This document shows positions 9,107-16,452 of a stretch of DNA of 64,000 nt, one piece after another. The first letter of the stretch is position 1. Each line of letters begins with the position of its first letter. The translations under genes and the position numbers were made by a program. Source of the DNA: Roseococcus microcysteis (GTDB taxonomy: Bacteria > Pseudomonadota > Alphaproteobacteria > Acetobacterales > Acetobacteraceae); the NCBI RefSeq assembly GCF_014764365.1, contig NZ_CP061718.1, positions 2,744,501-2,808,500 on the forward strand. Direction: 5' to 3'. The notes under the pieces were generated by a model. It was not told the origin of the DNA. It worked only from the letters and a program-made list of their open reading frames with translations, and made no database searches.

Positions 9107-9166
9107 AGGTTCTTGCGTTGCCGCAAGACCTCCACCGCTTTTCAATTCCAGCGCATGAAGCGCTGG
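9107..9166 (-). terminator. Two stem-loops downstream of the peroxiredoxin gene
   Basis: CCAGCGC-5 bases-GCGCTGG at 9148-9166 and an imperfect AGGT(T)CTTGCG/CGCAAGACCT hairpin at 9107-9131 lie between the peroxiredoxin stop and the CBS gene. There is no clear U tract, so terminator activity is only suggested. Confidence 0.35.
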
Positions 9167-9172
9167 GGCCGC

Positions 9173-9655
9173 TCAGAGCGCGGCGAGAACCGCCTCGGCG
9201 CTGCTGACCTCGAAGGCGCCCGGCGCCTCCACGGCCACATGCGTCACCACGCCGTTCTTCGCCACCAGCACGAAGCGCTGTGCGCGAACGCCCAGGCCGC
9301 GGGCCGTCAGGTCGAATTCGAGGCCCATCGCCTTGGTGAAGGCGGCGCTGCCATCGGCCAGCATGGTCACGTTCTCGCCCACGCCCTGGTCCTTGCCCCA
9401 GGCGCCCATGACGAAGACGTCGTTCACCGCCATGCAGGCCACGGTGTCCACGCCCTTGCCCTTGATGGCGGCGATGTTGGTCACGAAGCCCGGGAGATGC
9501 TTGGCCGAGCAGGTGGGGGTGAAGGCACCCGGCACGCCGAACAGGACCACGGTCTTGCCGCCGAAGAGCTCCTCAGTGGTCACTTCCTTGGGGCCTTCGG
9601 CGCTCGCCATCATCAGCTTGGCCGAGGGGATGCTGTCACCGACCTTGATCGTCAT
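9173..9655 (-). CDS. Peroxiredoxin (Prx5/hybrid type)
   Basis: This 160-residue thiol peroxidase reduces H2O2 and alkyl hydroperoxides. The peroxidatic cysteine is Cys49 in PGAFTPTCS, followed by HLPGF, the Prx5 signature. Cys74 is a possible resolving or regulatory residue. The start at 9655 has AGGAGG 9 bases upstream. It is divergent from yqgE with a 110-base shared promoter region. Probably cytosolic, as no signal peptide is seen. Confidence 0.94.
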   Translation of the reverse strand: MTIKVGDSIPSAKLMMASAEGPKEVTTEELFGGKTVVLFGVPGAFTPTCSAKHLPGFVTNIAAIKGKGVDTVACMAVNDVFVMGAWGKDQGVGENVTMLADGSAAFTKAMGLEFDLTARGLGVRAQRFVLVAKNGVVTHVAVEAPGAFEVSSAEAVLAAL

Positions 9656-9765
9656 GGGGGATTTCCTCCTGTGCGGAATGGTCCGTGTAGAACAGAACCG
9701 GCGCCAAGAGAATGCGGCGCCGCCCGCGGCTTGCAGCCGGCTCCCCCGCACGCCATCTCTGTGGC

Positions 9766-10362
9766 ATGGCACAACAGGACCCCTTCGACCCCCTGGACTC
9801 CGTTGGCGGCGACACCCTCTCCGGGCAGCTGCTCATCGCGATGCCCTCCATGCGCGACAGCCGCTTCGCCCGCAGCGTGATCTGCATCTGCGCCCATTCG
9901 CCCGAGGGGGCCATGGGCCTCATCCTCAACCGGCCCATCCAGAAGCTCAGCTTCGACGCGCTGCTGCGCCAGGTGGGGGTGGAGGCGGTGCCGCCGCAGC
10001 GCGACATCCGCCTGCTGAATGGCGGCCCGGTGGATGAGGGGCGCGGCTTCGTGCTGCACACGAATGAATGGCGCGAGGAGGGCTCGCTGCCCGTCGAGGG
10101 CGGCTTCGCCATTACCGCGAATGTGGACATCCTGAAGGCGATTGCCGAGGGCAGCGGCCCGCGCCAATGCGTGCTGGCGCTGGGCTATGCCGGCTGGGGC
10201 CCTGGGCAGCTCGACGCCGAGATCGCGGAAAATGCCTGGCTCATCGCGCCCCCGGACGAGGCGCTGCTGTTCGACACCGAGCTCAAGACCAAGTGGGACC
10301 GCGCCATGTCCAAGCTGCGCGTGGATCCCAGCCGCATCGTGGGCGCGGCGGGGCACGCCTGA
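9766..10362 (+). CDS. YqgE/AlgH family protein (DUF179)
   Basis: This 198-residue protein carries family signatures near the N-terminus (GQLLIAMPSM, then GAMGLILNRP) and GGPV in the middle. The family is widespread and its biochemical role is unsettled; AlgH has been linked to transcriptional control of alginate in Pseudomonas. The ATG at 9766 gives the usual length; the longer frame adds an Arg-rich leader with no support. Confidence 0.93.
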   Translation: MAQQDPFDPLDSVGGDTLSGQLLIAMPSMRDSRFARSVICICAHSPEGAMGLILNRPIQKLSFDALLRQVGVEAVPPQRDIRLLNGGPVDEGRGFVLHTNEWREEGSLPVEGGFAITANVDILKAIAEGSGPRQCVLALGYAGWGPGQLDAEIAENAWLIAPPDEALLFDTELKTKWDRAMSKLRVDPSRIVGAAGHA

Positions 10363-10387
10363 CCGCGTCTGCTGGCGGGGAGCGCCC

Positions 10388-11254
10388 CTACCAGCGCAGG
10401 CTGCGCAGCGCCCCCAACGGGCGCACGCCCTCTTCCTCGGCCACGCGCGCCAGGACCTCCGGCGAGGGGTCATCGCCATGGGCATTGGCCGTGAGGCCCG
10501 TCATGGCCCAGAGGCTGTCCATCCCCGCCGCGGCGGCGCCGGCCAGGTCGGTGTGCGGCGTGTCGCCCACCGCCAGCACGCGGGCGCGGTCGGTCATCTC
10601 CAGCGCCTCCATGACGGGGCCGTAGACGGCGGGGTCGGGCTTGCCCACTTCGAAGACATCGCCGCCCCAGCCCAGGTAGATGTCGGCCAGCGCGCCCGCG
10701 CAGATCAGCTTGTCCGTGCCCACCATCACCGCGCGGTCGGGGTTCACGCAGACCATGGGCAGCTTGGCCGCGAAGCAGCGTTCCAGGGCGGGGCGATAGG
10801 CCTCGACCGAGTGCGAGCCGCGATCGGGGTCGGGGCCGGTGTTCAGCAGGAAATCGGCTTCCTCGGGTGTCGCGACCAGCTCGGCCGCGCCGTCCTCGGC
10901 CACCGAGAGGTCGCGCTCCGGCCCGATGTGGAAGCCGCGCGGGCCGAACTTGCGGAACCAGCCCTCAGGGCGTTCCTTCAGCCAGCGCCAGGAGACCTCG
11001 CCCGAGGAGATGATGCCGTCATAGAGCCCCCGCTCCAGCCCCATCTTGTCCAGCATGCCCTGGATGAACCAGGCGCGGCGCGGGGCGTTGGTCAGGAAGA
11101 CGATGCGCTTGCCGCGCTGCCGCAGCATGGCCAGGCATTCCGGCACGCCGGGATACAGCGCGCGCCCGTCATGCACCACGCCCCATAGGTCGAAGACATA
11201 GCCGTCATAGCGGTCGGCCAGGGGTTCCAGGCCTTCGTAGATCTTGATCGTCAC
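10388..11254 (-). CDS. HAD-superfamily hydrolase, TIGR01459 (class IIA) type
   Basis: This 288-residue phosphatase is related to NagD-like proteins. HAD motif I appears as FDLWG at 21-25 (nucleophile Asp22, the family's usual DLWG variant), motif II as LTNAPR at about 54-59, and motif IV as GDTPHTD near residue 230. The substrate is unknown. The start codon overlaps the pyrD stop by 4 bases, suggesting one message with pyrD. Confidence 0.92.
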   Translation of the reverse strand: MTIKIYEGLEPLADRYDGYVFDLWGVVHDGRALYPGVPECLAMLRQRGKRIVFLTNAPRRAWFIQGMLDKMGLERGLYDGIISSGEVSWRWLKERPEGWFRKFGPRGFHIGPERDLSVAEDGAAELVATPEEADFLLNTGPDPDRGSHSVEAYRPALERCFAAKLPMVCVNPDRAVMVGTDKLICAGALADIYLGWGGDVFEVGKPDPAVYGPVMEALEMTDRARVLAVGDTPHTDLAGAAAAGMDSLWAMTGLTANAHGDDPSPEVLARVAEEEGVRPLGALRSLRW

Positions 11255-12354
11255 GCATCCACTCCCACGGCATCGGCCACGCGCGCGAAACCGTCGCGCG
11301 CCAGCAGCCCCGCCAATTCCCGCTTGATCCGTCCCACCAGGGCAGGGCCCCCATAGGCGAAGCCGGTGTAGAGCTGCACCAGGGTCGCCCCCGCGCGGAT
11401 CTTCGCATAGGCCTGTTCGCCGCTGGCCACCCCGCCCGCGCCGACCAGCACGAGCCGCTCGCCCGCGATGCGGCGCACGGCGCGCAGCACCTCCGTGGAG
11501 CGCTGGAACAGCGGCGCGCCGGACAGCCCGCCCGCCTCGCCCTTCGCCGCGCCCCGCAGCGTCTCCGGCCGCGCGATGGTGGTGTTGGAGATGATGAGCC
11601 CCGCGACACCCGCCGTCACGCAGACCTCGATGATCGGCCCCAGCGCGTCATCGGCAAGATCCGGCGCCAGCTTCACCAGCACGGGCTTGCCCAGCGTCGG
11701 CGGCGCCACGGCGGCGAGGATGGAAGCGAGCCGCGCCTCCCCCTGCAGATCCCGCAGGCCGGGCGTGTTGGGCGAGGAGATGTTGATGGTGACATAGTCC
11801 GCCAGCGGCGCCACGGCGCGGCAGAGGGCGGGGTAGTCGCGCTCCGGGTCCGCGCCCTCCTTGTTCACGCCCACATTGGCGCCGAGCAGGCCGGGCAGCG
11901 GGCGCGGCAGGGCGCGCAGGCGCTCCAGATAGGCGTCCAGCCCGCCATTGTTGAAGCCCATGCGGTTGATGACGGCCTGGTCTTCCGCCAGGCGGAACAG
12001 GCGCGGGCGCGGGTTGCCCGCCTGGGGGCGCGGGGTGACGGTGCCGGCCTCCACGAAGCCGAAACCCAGGCGCAGCAGCGGCAGCACCGCCACCGCATCC
12101 TTGTCGAAGCCGGCCGCGAGCCCGATCGGGTTGCGGAAATCAAGGCCCAGCGCCCGCACCGCCAGCGACGGCGCATCGGGCGTGGAATCCTGGCCCGCCA
12201 GCCCCGCCGCCAGCCCGCGCAGGGCAATGCCATGGGCGGTCTCGGCATCGAGCAGCCGGAGCGCGGGGTCAGGGCGGAGGCGAGGGCGGGTGTCATGTCG
12301 CGGGGCAGATACCCCAGTTCCGTGCGTTGACACAGGGGCAGGCGGGCCGGACAT
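11251..12354 (-). CDS. pyrD: Dihydroorotate dehydrogenase (quinone), class 2; N-terminus probably frameshifted
   Basis: This FMN enzyme oxidises dihydroorotate to orotate at the membrane in pyrimidine synthesis. Conserved elements are AAGFDKDA, NRMGFNNGG, NISSPNTPGLR (catalytic serine of class 2), VKLAPD, SNTT and GAGGVASG. In the continuous frame the first residues (MSGPPAPVSTHG...) do not look like PyrD. A better N-terminus, MTPALASALTP, starts at ATG 12296 in the neighbouring frame. It joins PALRLLDAETAHG if one C is added to the four-base run at 12265-12268, giving 348 residues. The enzyme call is firm; the 5' end is doubtful. Confidence 0.9.
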   Translation of the reverse strand: MSGPPAPVSTHGTGVSAPRHDTRPRLRPDPALRLLDAETAHGIALRGLAAGLAGQDSTPDAPSLAVRALGLDFRNPIGLAAGFDKDAVAVLPLLRLGFGFVEAGTVTPRPQAGNPRPRLFRLAEDQAVINRMGFNNGGLDAYLERLRALPRPLPGLLGANVGVNKEGADPERDYPALCRAVAPLADYVTINISSPNTPGLRDLQGEARLASILAAVAPPTLGKPVLVKLAPDLADDALGPIIEVCVTAGVAGLIISNTTIARPETLRGAAKGEAGGLSGAPLFQRSTEVLRAVRRIAGERLVLVGAGGVASGEQAYAKIRAGATLVQLYTGFAYGGPALVGRIKRELAGLLARDGFARVADAVGVDA

Positions 12355-12386
12355 GCTGTGGGCCACACGGCAGGAAGGAACGGGAT

Positions 12387-13277
12387 GTGAAGGGGCCGGT
12401 CATGCTCATGACCGGGATCGCGATGTTCGGCGTGCTCGACGCCAACAGCAAGATCCTGTCGGCGGAGTACAGCGCGGCCCAGGCCATCTTCCTGCGCCAT
12501 GTCACCCTGCTGGTGCTGCTGCTGGGGCTGCGCGCGATGTGGCGCGAGGCGGGCGGGTCGCTGACCACGCGCCACCCCATGCTGCACGGGCTGCGGGCGG
12601 TGGCCATGCTGTTCTCGGGCCTGCTGTTCTTCCTGGCCTTCCGGCATCTGCCCCTGGCGCTGGGGTATCTGGTCTTCTTCACCGCCCCCTTCCTGACGCT
12701 GGTCATGGCGGCGCTTTTCCTGCGCGAGGAGGTGCCGCGCGCCGCCTGGATCTGGTCCGGCGTGGGGTTCGGCGGCGTCATCATCGCGCTGGTGCCGCAG
12801 ATCGGCGGCGGGGCAAGCCTGCTCGGGCTGGGCTACGCGCTGCTGGGCACGATCTGCTATGCCACCAACATCACCATCAACCGCGGGCTGCGCGCCGAGG
12901 CCGGCCTCGCGCGGCTGATCTTCTGGCCCTCGCTGCTCGGGCTGCTGGCCATGGCGCCCTTCGCCTATTCCACCTGGGTGCCGCCCGATGTCGAGGGCTG
13001 GGCGCGGCTGACGGTGAATGGCGTGATCGCGGGTTCGGCCACGCTGCTGCTGGCGCTGGCCTTCCGCCATGCCTCGCCGGCGCGGTTGGCGCCCTTCGAG
13101 TTCATCGCCCTGCCCTGGTCCGTGGTGCTGGACTATGTGGTGTTCGGCAACACGCCGGGGCTGGCGGTCATCCTGGGCGGGGCCGTGGTGGTGCTCGCCT
13201 GCCTGATGAGCGAACGCGCGGTGATCGCGGCCGCGCGAAGGCCATCACGTCAGGGCACATCTTCCGGGAAGGCGTGA
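12387..13277 (+). CDS. DMT-superfamily transporter (EamA, RhaT-like)
   Basis: This 296-residue inner-membrane protein has about ten hydrophobic helices in two EamA repeats. The GTG start at 12387 is supported by AGGAAGGA upstream and by the conserved MLMTGIAMFGVLDANSK opening. The first-repeat end LPLALGYLVFFTAPF is typical of the family. Likely exports a small metabolite or amino acid; the substrate cannot be told. Its 3' end overlaps the convergent DUF952 gene by 28 bases. Confidence 0.9.
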   Translation: MKGPVMLMTGIAMFGVLDANSKILSAEYSAAQAIFLRHVTLLVLLLGLRAMWREAGGSLTTRHPMLHGLRAVAMLFSGLLFFLAFRHLPLALGYLVFFTAPFLTLVMAALFLREEVPRAAWIWSGVGFGGVIIALVPQIGGGASLLGLGYALLGTICYATNITINRGLRAEAGLARLIFWPSLLGLLAMAPFAYSTWVPPDVEGWARLTVNGVIAGSATLLLALAFRHASPARLAPFEFIALPWSVVLDYVVFGNTPGLAVILGGAVVVLACLMSERAVIAAARRPSRQGTSSGKA

Positions 13278-13606
13278 ACACCGTCCGCGCCCAACGGCAC
13301 GTGCACCGCGCGCCGCACGGCGGACAGCGGCAGGGCGGCATAGAGATGCGGGAACAGGCCGGGGCGGGAGCTGCCCGAGGCCGGCTCCCAGCGCAGCGCC
13401 TCGCCCAGGGGCGCGCATTCAGCCTCGATCATCCAGAGATCCGCCTCGCCGGCGCGGTGCTTGGCGGCGGTGGCACGCAACTGCGCCGCTGTGGAGAAAT
13501 GCAGAAAGCCGTCGCGGCGGTCATCGGCGCTGCCGCGGTATTCGCCCAGGGCCTGCGCCGCGCGCCAGTCGTCGCCGCGGATGAGGGTGTAGATGAAGCG
13601 TTCCAT
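13250..13606 (-). CDS. DUF952 family protein
   Basis: This 118-residue protein starts at ATG 13606 (MERFIYTLIRGDDW). It matches the DUF952 family in its opening, in the GFLHFSTAAQL segment around residues 34-44, and in the FPHLYAALPL segment near the end. The fold is glutathione-S-transferase-unrelated alpha/beta and the function is unknown. Convergent with the DMT transporter; the last gene before the phage-like cassette. Confidence 0.88.
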   Translation of the reverse strand: MERFIYTLIRGDDWRAAQALGEYRGSADDRRDGFLHFSTAAQLRATAAKHRAGEADLWMIEAECAPLGEALRWEPASGSSRPGLFPHLYAALPLSAVRRAVHVPLGADGVHAFPEDVP

Positions 13607-13620
13607 GTGGGGCGCGTAGC

Positions 13621-14097
13621 TCAATCCGCTTCCAGGTAGAAGCACAGCCCGCCCGTCGCCAGGCGCGGCACGCGGCCCATGGCCCAGCGCGGAAGCCGTT
13701 CCTCGGCATGCCACAGCACCGCGCCGCCCGTCGCGTCCGGCAGGGTGCCGGCCATGGCGCGGCGGGCGATGCGGCGGCAGACGGCCAGGGCCGGGTCCGC
13801 CTCGGGCTGGGCCAGGAAGCGGGCATGGTCCGGGTGGCGCGGGTGGCGCGTGGGGAACTGGAAGGGCGCGCGCAGCACCGCCAGCAGGGCGCGGGCGGTG
13901 CTGGAGGGGTGCTCACCCCCCGCATAGCGCGCGGCGGCCTCCGGGCAGGCCAGGGCAAGCCGTGCGCGGGTCAGCGCCAGGGCGGCCAGCGCCTCGATGG
14001 CGCGCGCCGGACGCCCGCCGGCCTCGGCGTAGAGGATGCGGGCCAGCAGCGCCTCGGCGGCCTCGGTCGCGGTCATGGCGGCGGGGGCGGCGCTCAT
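13621..14097 (-). CDS. Cell wall hydrolase, SleB/Hydrolase_2 family (endolysin-like)
   Basis: This 158-residue protein resembles SleB-type spore-cortex and phage wall hydrolases. The family opening LLARILYAEAGG at about 13-24 contains the catalytic glutamate, and HAEERLPRWA follows near the C-terminus. There is no signal peptide, as expected for an endolysin that needs a holin or is packaged in the virion. Its ATG overlaps the stop of the upstream membrane/coiled-coil gene by 4 bases, which suggests a lysis pair. It sits at the left end of the cassette. Confidence 0.82.
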   Translation of the reverse strand: MSAAPAAMTATEAAEALLARILYAEAGGRPARAIEALAALALTRARLALACPEAAARYAGGEHPSSTARALLAVLRAPFQFPTRHPRHPDHARFLAQPEADPALAVCRRIARRAMAGTLPDATGGAVLWHAEERLPRWAMGRVPRLATGGLCFYLEAD

Positions 14098-14402
14098 CGG
14101 CCGAAGCCCCCGTCGCGGCGCAGGTCCTCCAGCTTTTCCTCGATGCGCAGCAATTGTTCGCTCAGCCGCTGGTCCACGTCGCGGATGAGGGAGAGGGGCA
14201 CATAGGTGCGCGCCACCTCCAGCTTGAAATCGGTCAGTTCCTGGCGGGTGCGGGCCAGGCCGTCCATCTCGCGCCGGTCGCCATGCTCGATCCGCTGGTC
14301 CAGGTCGCGCTTGATGCCCAGGACCAGCCAGAGCAGCAGGATGGAGACCGGCGCCTCGGCCAGGCGAAGCAGCATGTGCGGCTCCAGTTCGAGGATGTTC
14401 AT
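14094..14402 (-). CDS. Small membrane-anchored coiled-coil protein (possible holin or spanin)
   Basis: This 102-residue protein has one hydrophobic helix at about 11-29 (LLRLAEAPVSILLLWLVLG) followed by a long charged coiled coil (about 30-95). It occupies the T7 position for lysis genes, next to terminase and directly before the wall hydrolase with a 4-base overlap. A holin or inner-membrane spanin role is plausible but the family is not recognised. AAGGAG precedes the ATG at a normal distance. Confidence 0.72.
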   Translation of the reverse strand: MNILELEPHMLLRLAEAPVSILLLWLVLGIKRDLDQRIEHGDRREMDGLARTRQELTDFKLEVARTYVPLSLIRDVDQRLSEQLLRIEEKLEDLRRDGGFGR

Positions 14403-14474
14403 GACATCTCCTTGCGGTGGGCGCGGGGCCGCCCCACAACGGGGCGGACCCCGGAGAGGGGGTATGGAGGGGCG

Positions 14475-14696
14475 ATGTGGAACGAGCCGTATCTCGAGAC
14501 CTGCTGCCGCTCGGCCCTGCACCGGCTGACGCTGGTGCGGCAGCATGGCCGCCCGCCCGGCCTGGCGGACGAGCCCTGCCTGCGGCGGCTTTCCACGATG
14601 GGGCTGGCCGAGCTGGGGCCTGACGGGCGCTTCGCGATCACGCCCGCGGGGCGGGAGCGCCATGCGAGTGAGATCCTGAAGAAGGCGCCGGCTTAG
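14475..14696 (+). CDS. Small winged-helix-like protein on the opposite strand
   Basis: This 73-residue protein starts at ATG 14475 with GGAGGGG 3-9 bases upstream. The segment LADEPCLRRLSTMGLAEL followed by GRFAITPAG resembles a helix-turn-helix plus wing. It is the only plus-strand gene inside the structural cassette, between the lysis genes and the terminase. A small regulator is a reasonable guess; no family is recognised. Confidence 0.6.
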   Translation: MWNEPYLETCCRSALHRLTLVRQHGRPPGLADEPCLRRLSTMGLAELGPDGRFAITPAGRERHASEILKKAPA

Positions 14697-14700
14697 TTTG

Positions 14701-14749
14701 AGCGGCTGATTCACCGCTCCGGCGTTCCCGCCTTCGCGGATCAGGCGCT
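14701..14749. terminator. Stem-loop between convergent genes
   Basis: AGCGGCTGATTC (14701-14712) pairs imperfectly with GGATCAGGCGCT (14738-14749). It lies between the plus-strand winged-helix gene and the end of the large terminase gene, whose stop it overlaps. A near-identical stem occurs at 33416-33443, also at a convergent junction. Likely a bidirectional terminator, although no U tract follows. Confidence 0.42.
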
Positions 14750-16160
14750 AACCCCGCCAACTCGGCCCGCGCGGCTGCGGCGGCAGGGCCGGCATCCGGA
14801 CCGGTTCGGCCAGGATGGCGCCGGCCACGGCGTCCAGCGCGTCGTCGCGCGCCCCCTTCGCGTCGGGGCGCCATTCCGCCATCTCGCGCGCGAAGGCGGA
14901 GGTCATCACGCCTTCATGCGCATAGAGGCGCCGGGCCGCCAGCAGCGGGTCGAAGGCGGCCAGGATGCGCTCCGCCTTGGGGCGGTGGCTGGCATGTTCC
15001 AGCACCTGGCAGGCGGCCCCGGCGCGCGCCATCTCGCGCTTGAGCAGGGCGGGCAGGAAGCGGCCCAGCCCGTTGGTCTCGACGCGCACCACGGGCAGGT
15101 GCAGGTCCCGCGCGAGGGCGGCCACCTGGCGGCATTGCTGCGTGGCGGGGTCGTCGGCGGCGTCGGCGCGCTGCGTGATCCACTCCACGCGGTGGATGAA
15201 GTGGTGGTTCTCCCCATCCATGTAGGTGGCGGCGAGCACGGAGCCATCGCCGCCCTTCTCGCGCCCGAAGGCGGGGTCCCAGAAGCCGCCGCCCGAGACC
15301 ATGCGCCGCCCGAGCAGCCAGAGCTGCGGGCGGCCCTGCGCCTCGACATATTCCGTCTGCTCCGCGTAGCGCAGCAGCAGCGCGGGATCGAGCCGCGCGG
15401 CCGCGGCGGGCACGGGTTGCAGCAGCATCTGCCGGGCGAAGTGCATGGGGCCGACGCGCCGGCGGATGGCGGCGATGGCGGGCTCCGAGAAACGCTCGGG
15501 CCAGGCGCTGCGGCCCTCGGCGTCCAGGATGGGCACCTCCAGCCGCGCATAACCGCGCAGGAAGTCGTCGCCGGGGCGGTAGAGGCTCTCCTCCGTGTGC
15601 GGCGTGCCGACGTAGAGGATGGCGCCGCCCGGTGTCAGGATGAACTCCGTCTCCGCCAGGCGCTCGCGCAGTTCGTGGCGCTTGCCGGGCGTGTCGCAAT
15701 TGCCCGGCACCTCCACGTCGTCGCAGATGATGAGGTCCGCGCGCGCGCCGGTGATGTTGCCCTGCAGCCCCTGCGCGAACATCGAGGGGTCGCGCAGCGC
15801 CGAACGGCGGGCCACGGTGAAGCGGTCGGTCGCCCAGGCCTCGCCATCCTCCGGCAGCAGCGGACGGCAGAGCGGGTGGCGCTCCAGCACGCGGCGCACA
15901 TGCGCCACCATGCGCGCGGCGAGCGACTGTTCGGCCGCCAGCACCATGATCCGCAGCTCCGGATTGCGATACAGCGACCAGGCGCAGAGCAGCCCCACCA
16001 GCGTGGACTTCCCGCAGCCACGGAAGGCCATCAGCAGCATGCGGTTCGACGGCCGGTCCTCCAGCCAAAGCAGGATGCGGCGGTGCAGGGCGGGCGTCCT
16101 CAGCTCCTGGGCGCGGTTCCACATCCAGGTGAATTCCAGCAGGTCAGCCGGCTTCTCCAT
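14748..16160 (-). CDS. Phage terminase large subunit (TerL)
   Basis: This 470-residue DNA-packaging motor combines an N-terminal ATPase and a C-terminal RNase H-like nuclease. Walker A is AFRGCGKST at 45-53 and Walker B is LIICDD at 143-148. WDPAFG near 290 supplies the first nuclease Asp, and DDALDA near the C-terminus supplies further acidic residues. The length fits T7 gp19-like terminases slightly shortened. The ATG at 16160 overlaps the upstream small gene by 17 bases; a GTG at 16187 is an alternative. All motifs appear intact. Confidence 0.93.
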   Translation of the reverse strand: MEKPADLLEFTWMWNRAQELRTPALHRRILLWLEDRPSNRMLLMAFRGCGKSTLVGLLCAWSLYRNPELRIMVLAAEQSLAARMVAHVRRVLERHPLCRPLLPEDGEAWATDRFTVARRSALRDPSMFAQGLQGNITGARADLIICDDVEVPGNCDTPGKRHELRERLAETEFILTPGGAILYVGTPHTEESLYRPGDDFLRGYARLEVPILDAEGRSAWPERFSEPAIAAIRRRVGPMHFARQMLLQPVPAAAARLDPALLLRYAEQTEYVEAQGRPQLWLLGRRMVSGGGFWDPAFGREKGGDGSVLAATYMDGENHHFIHRVEWITQRADAADDPATQQCRQVAALARDLHLPVVRVETNGLGRFLPALLKREMARAGAACQVLEHASHRPKAERILAAFDPLLAARRLYAHEGVMTSAFAREMAEWRPDAKGARDDALDAVAGAILAEPVRMPALPPQPRGPSWRG

Positions 16161-16452
16161 CGCGTGCAGTGTCCTCCCCCGTGTCACTGTCCTGGTCCAT
16201 CTGGTGGCGGGCTTCGTGCAGCAGGTTCTCGGTGTCGGCCTCCGTCGTCTCGGCGGGTGTGTCGGCGAGCTTGATGATCTGCTCGATATGCGACAGCGCG
16301 GTCTTGGCGGCGGCGTGGCGCGCGGCGAAGGATTTGGCGTCCTCGGGTTCGTCCGGGCGGGGCGAGCGAAGGAAATTGAGGTAGTCCGCCGTCACCTCGG
16401 CCACCGCATCCTCCAGCCGCACCGGCATGGAGGGCTTGCGACGACGCCTCAC
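16144..16452 (-). CDS. Putative small terminase subunit or packaging accessory protein
   Basis: This 102-residue acidic-ended protein sits directly before TerL, where the small terminase is expected. It begins with a basic RRRRKP stretch that could bind DNA, then an amphipathic helical region (about 15-75) and an acidic tail. The GTG at 16452 overlaps the tail-spike stop by 4 bases; the ATG at 16428 is an alternative. The assignment rests mainly on position. Confidence 0.68.
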   Translation of the reverse strand: MRRRRKPSMPVRLEDAVAEVTADYLNFLRSPRPDEPEDAKSFAARHAAAKTALSHIEQIIKLADTPAETTEADTENLLHEARHQMDQDSDTGEDTARDGEAG

